32,563 bases of DNA from Prorocentrum cordatum (Eukaryota; Sar; Dinophyceae; Prorocentrales; Prorocentraceae), in contig CAUYUJ010003624.1 of assembly GCA_963575745.1 (NCBI GenBank), positions 1 through 32,563 on the forward strand. Reading direction: 5' to 3'. The notes under the pieces were generated by a model. It searched no databases. It saw only the letters and a list, made by a program, of their open reading frames with translations, and was not told the origin of the DNA. The position numbers were made by a program, and so were the translations under genes. Each line of letters opens with the position of its first letter. Within the stretch, counting starts at the first letter, position 1. Positions 30,310 through 32,563 of this stretch are shown one piece after another.

Positions 30310-32016
30310 CGGCGTGGAGTCTTGGGAGCTGGGAAAGCGACAGGAAGCTGCCCGCCTTGGTTGGAACGCCCTCGGGAAGTTCTGGTCCAGTAAAGCCCCG
30401 CGTGAGATTAAGAAAGTTGTCTTCAACGGCATGGTGGTCAATGCCTATCTTTCGGGTGGGGAGGCTTGGGCTTTCAGATCACGCTGCTGATCACATTGAT
30501 GGCTTTATCGCTCAGCACGCCCGGGTGCTCTTGCTGGGGGAGGGGGCCACGAAGCATCATGATAGCGAGGGAAAGCTCACATATTGTCGTACTCTTAGTA
30601 GCTATGAAGTTCGGAGACGCTTGAATATACCGACGACGCAGAGTACACTACGATATCGACGACTTAGATGGCTACATCATATCGCTAGACATCCAGAAGA
30701 TCACGCAGTATTGCTAGGTGTTCTTACAGGTCCAGTAAAAGGTCAGGCACAGCTTAATGGTAGAGGACGGCCACATCATAGGAGCAACCCGTGGCTGAAG
30801 CAGCGGGGGCAGGACTTGAATGAGCTAGGCCGTCTCGATCCGCAGGCTCATGACGCTCTTCGGCAGAAGGGGTGGTTTGCGCTCTTCGAATCGCCGAATG
30901 TGTTCGTTCCTTCCAAAGAGAGTTTGCTGACGTTTGGGACGCCTCCTCCTGATCCATTGCCTGCTCTACCTCCTAGCTCGCAGCACTTGTTTAAATGTGA
31001 GTTCGAGGTCGACGGTGTTAGATGTACGCACTCTTACTCTACTATGAAGCAGCTTCGAGTTCATGAATATCGCGCGCATGGTAAGTGTTGTGATTATCGG
31101 AAAGCCGTTATAACAAATCAGTGTCCTTGGTGTGATCGAATCTTTTCGACAGTTACGAATGCGAAACTACACTGTTTGGCGCGAGGGAAGCGAGCTCCGT
31201 GTGCGTGCCCTACGAAACGTGGTCCGTCTGGTGGTCTTCTTTCGGCTCTAACCACTCCGTCGCCGATAGCGCGCCCATTCTGTGCAGATTGTACCTTCTC
31301 CTCTCTGACGGAAGCACATCAGCACATACGCCAGCACTTTCAGCCGCAAGAGACTGATGGAGGGGCTGGTGGCCCAGATCGGAGCGAACGGGGAGAGGGC
31401 CTCGAAGCATCGAGCAGTGGGATCGGCGGGGACGGATGCTCAGTTGCGCAAGCTTGCAGTGGCCACAGCGAAGACTGTCGTGGGGATCGACGGAGAAGTT
31501 CGACGGATGAAGGGAGTGCTCGAGACCACGGCCCTGGTTGCGGAGGAGCACCCGTATCTCGGCGGGGCGCAGCAGACGGGGAGGGACTACGACACGGAGA
31601 GGAAGGCCTTGAAGGAGGCCAAGGATTTCGAGGGCTTGCAGAAGATGATGCCGTCGCACGAGAGAGCCTGGGTGAGTCTCGTGGACCAGATCGCCAAAGA
31701 TGCCAGCATCCCCGGCGCCTCCAAGCCGTTGCTGAAGCAGTACCACGCGACGACGAAGAGTGTGAACGGACAGGTCCTGACATGCATGCAGAAGAAGTGC
31801 CATCGTCAGCGTCAGTGGACGGAGGATCGTTGGCGGATCAATCTAATGGTGGTGCCAGAGCTTCGTGGAGTTCAGCTCGAAGTTATGAACGCTGTCGGCA
31901 GCAAGCCCAAGACCGAGGTGAAGGGCGGCGCGCTGACCAGGAACCCGAATGTCAGGAATGTGATCTCGGAGCTGGCCACCATGGGCGAGTTCCAGGACTT
32001 CTCGAAGCAGGACTGA
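30263..32016 (+). pseudogene. LINE C-terminal region with zinc fingers, broken by frameshifts
   Basis: Continuation of the LINE protein in shifting frames. From about 30263 the frame changes (LRHLGAWHHFDGVESWELG…NAYLSGGEAW, the thumb and connection region). Near 30470 it changes again (SDHAADHIDGF…LRYRRLRWLHHIARHPEDH, the typical segment after the RT). Cys/His fingers follow: CEFEVDGVRC…HEYRAH (about 30995-31080), CPWCDRIF…LHCLARG (31121-31190) and CADCTFSS…HQHIRQHF (31280-31340). Near 31340-31360 a third shift leads into 31357-32016, a helical, charged stretch (AKTVVGIDGEVRRMKGVLET…) ending with a TGA at 32014. C-terminal fingers are common in LINE polyproteins and may bind the RNA or the target. 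Each shift is a one- or two-base offset; no splice signals were found that would explain them. Confidence 0.65.
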
Positions 32017-32500
32017 GGGATGCAGTACCTGTGCGTGCCTCTGTTCAGAGGCCAGGACCCGAGCCGCCCGTGCTGCCGCTGCCGCCGTCAGTTGTTGCCC
32101 CCTCTTCTCCCTCGTTCGCTCGTATGCCTCCCTCCTCCTCCTCCTCCTCCACCTCGGACGCCAGAGTGAGCTCGCGATTTTCAGGGCCCCCCAGAGTTCT
32201 TAGAGGCATTTGAAAAGTGTTGGTTGGGATCGAGGGCGACTCTGGTTATCATCAGAGCGCCCCGAAACCCAGTGGAGGTGATGCTGCGTGCGTCGTGGCC
32301 TCCCAGCGGTTTCATGGGTGCCAGCGCTCCGCCGTGAACTCTTGGGGGTGTCCTCACAGTCACGCTGGGGGCCAGCGGCTTGAGGAGGTTTGTCCTTGGG
32401 CCCGCTTGCACCTCGCGACCTTCGTGCCCAGCTAAAGCCAGACTCACACGCAGATATATGCGGCCTGCAGGGGACTCAAAGGGCTGAGAATAGAATAGAA
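32017..32500 (+). other. LINE 3' UTR
   Basis: After the last stop there is about 480 bp without a supportable frame. It includes a short internal TCC run (32129-32150) and ends in the GAATA tandem tail at 32488-32501. Confidence 0.5.
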
Positions 32501-32563
32501 TCCTCCTCCTCCTCCTCCTCCTCCTCCTCCTCCTCCCCCTCTCCTCCTCCTCCTCTCGACTAC
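32501..32563. repeat. (TCC)n array at the window end
   Basis: TCC repeats begin directly after the GAATA tail and continue with a few interruptions to near the window end. Confidence 0.9.

Larger units (their letters stand above)
27071..32500 (+). mobile_element. APE-type LINE (non-LTR retrotransposon), about 5.4 kb, bracketed by TCC arrays
   Basis: Unique sequence begins where one TCC array stops (27070) and ends where another starts (32501). It encodes an endonuclease and a reverse transcriptase (27154-30309) and zinc fingers plus a helical tail (to 32016), in that order. The last bases, GAATAGAATAGAAT (32488-32501), form a short tandem tail like the 3' ends of many LINEs. The base composition is less GC-rich than the surroundings. 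No LTRs are present. The 5' UTR is about 80 bp and has a small hairpin (AGACGCC … GGCGTCT). Frameshifts in the 3' third indicate that this copy is probably dead. Confidence 0.75.

Overview
The window looks like nuclear DNA of a dinoflagellate or close alveolate relative. It is GC-rich and dominated by simple-sequence and tandem repeats, with a few spliced protein genes of unfamiliar families. One small gene resembles a bacterial HU DNA-binding protein, as dinoflagellates carry. There is one large APE-type LINE. Several introns end in terminal inverted repeats, as introners of dinoflagellates and related alveolates do. The high GC and abundance of low-complexity DNA would fit a Prorocentrum-like genome, but the species is a guess.

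Layout. 1-1660: tandem duplications, a TCC tract and gene-free DNA. 1668-6226 (minus): a four-exon gene for an unrecognised protein of about 1290 residues; two of its three introns have clear terminal inverted repeats at or next to the splice sites, the third has them nearby. 6227-9600: mostly gene-free, with a short HU-like gene at 8218-8682 (minus). 9600-15465: a repeat block holding G-rich then C-rich tracts, two arrays of a ~210-bp satellite with a CG-palindrome core, 43-bp and 13-bp tandem repeats, CA/CT microsatellites and a 15-bp minisatellite. 15920-16670: a long pyrimidine (TCC) tract. 16684-22872 (minus): a second large spliced gene, unrecognised but with features reminiscent of RNase-H-like transposases; it holds one intron with inverted repeats, one hairpin inside the reading frame, an in-frame coding VNTR and one in-frame TGA. 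23300-27070: degenerate repeats and GGA, GAT and TCC arrays. 27071-32500 (plus): a LINE with apurinic-type endonuclease, reverse transcriptase and zinc fingers, broken by frameshifts near its 3' end and bracketed by TCC arrays on both sides.

The most notable content is the set of hairpin-like introns. The clearest (3392-3573) has long inverted repeats and a 7-bp flanking duplication (CAGGTTC/CAGCTTC) that carries both splice sites, so splicing leaves one copy of the presumed target. Four such introns plus one intron-like hairpin inside an ORF, in only two genes and with different repeat sequences, suggest several DNA-transposon-like introner families active in this genome. No RNA genes, CRISPR arrays or spliced-leader genes were found.
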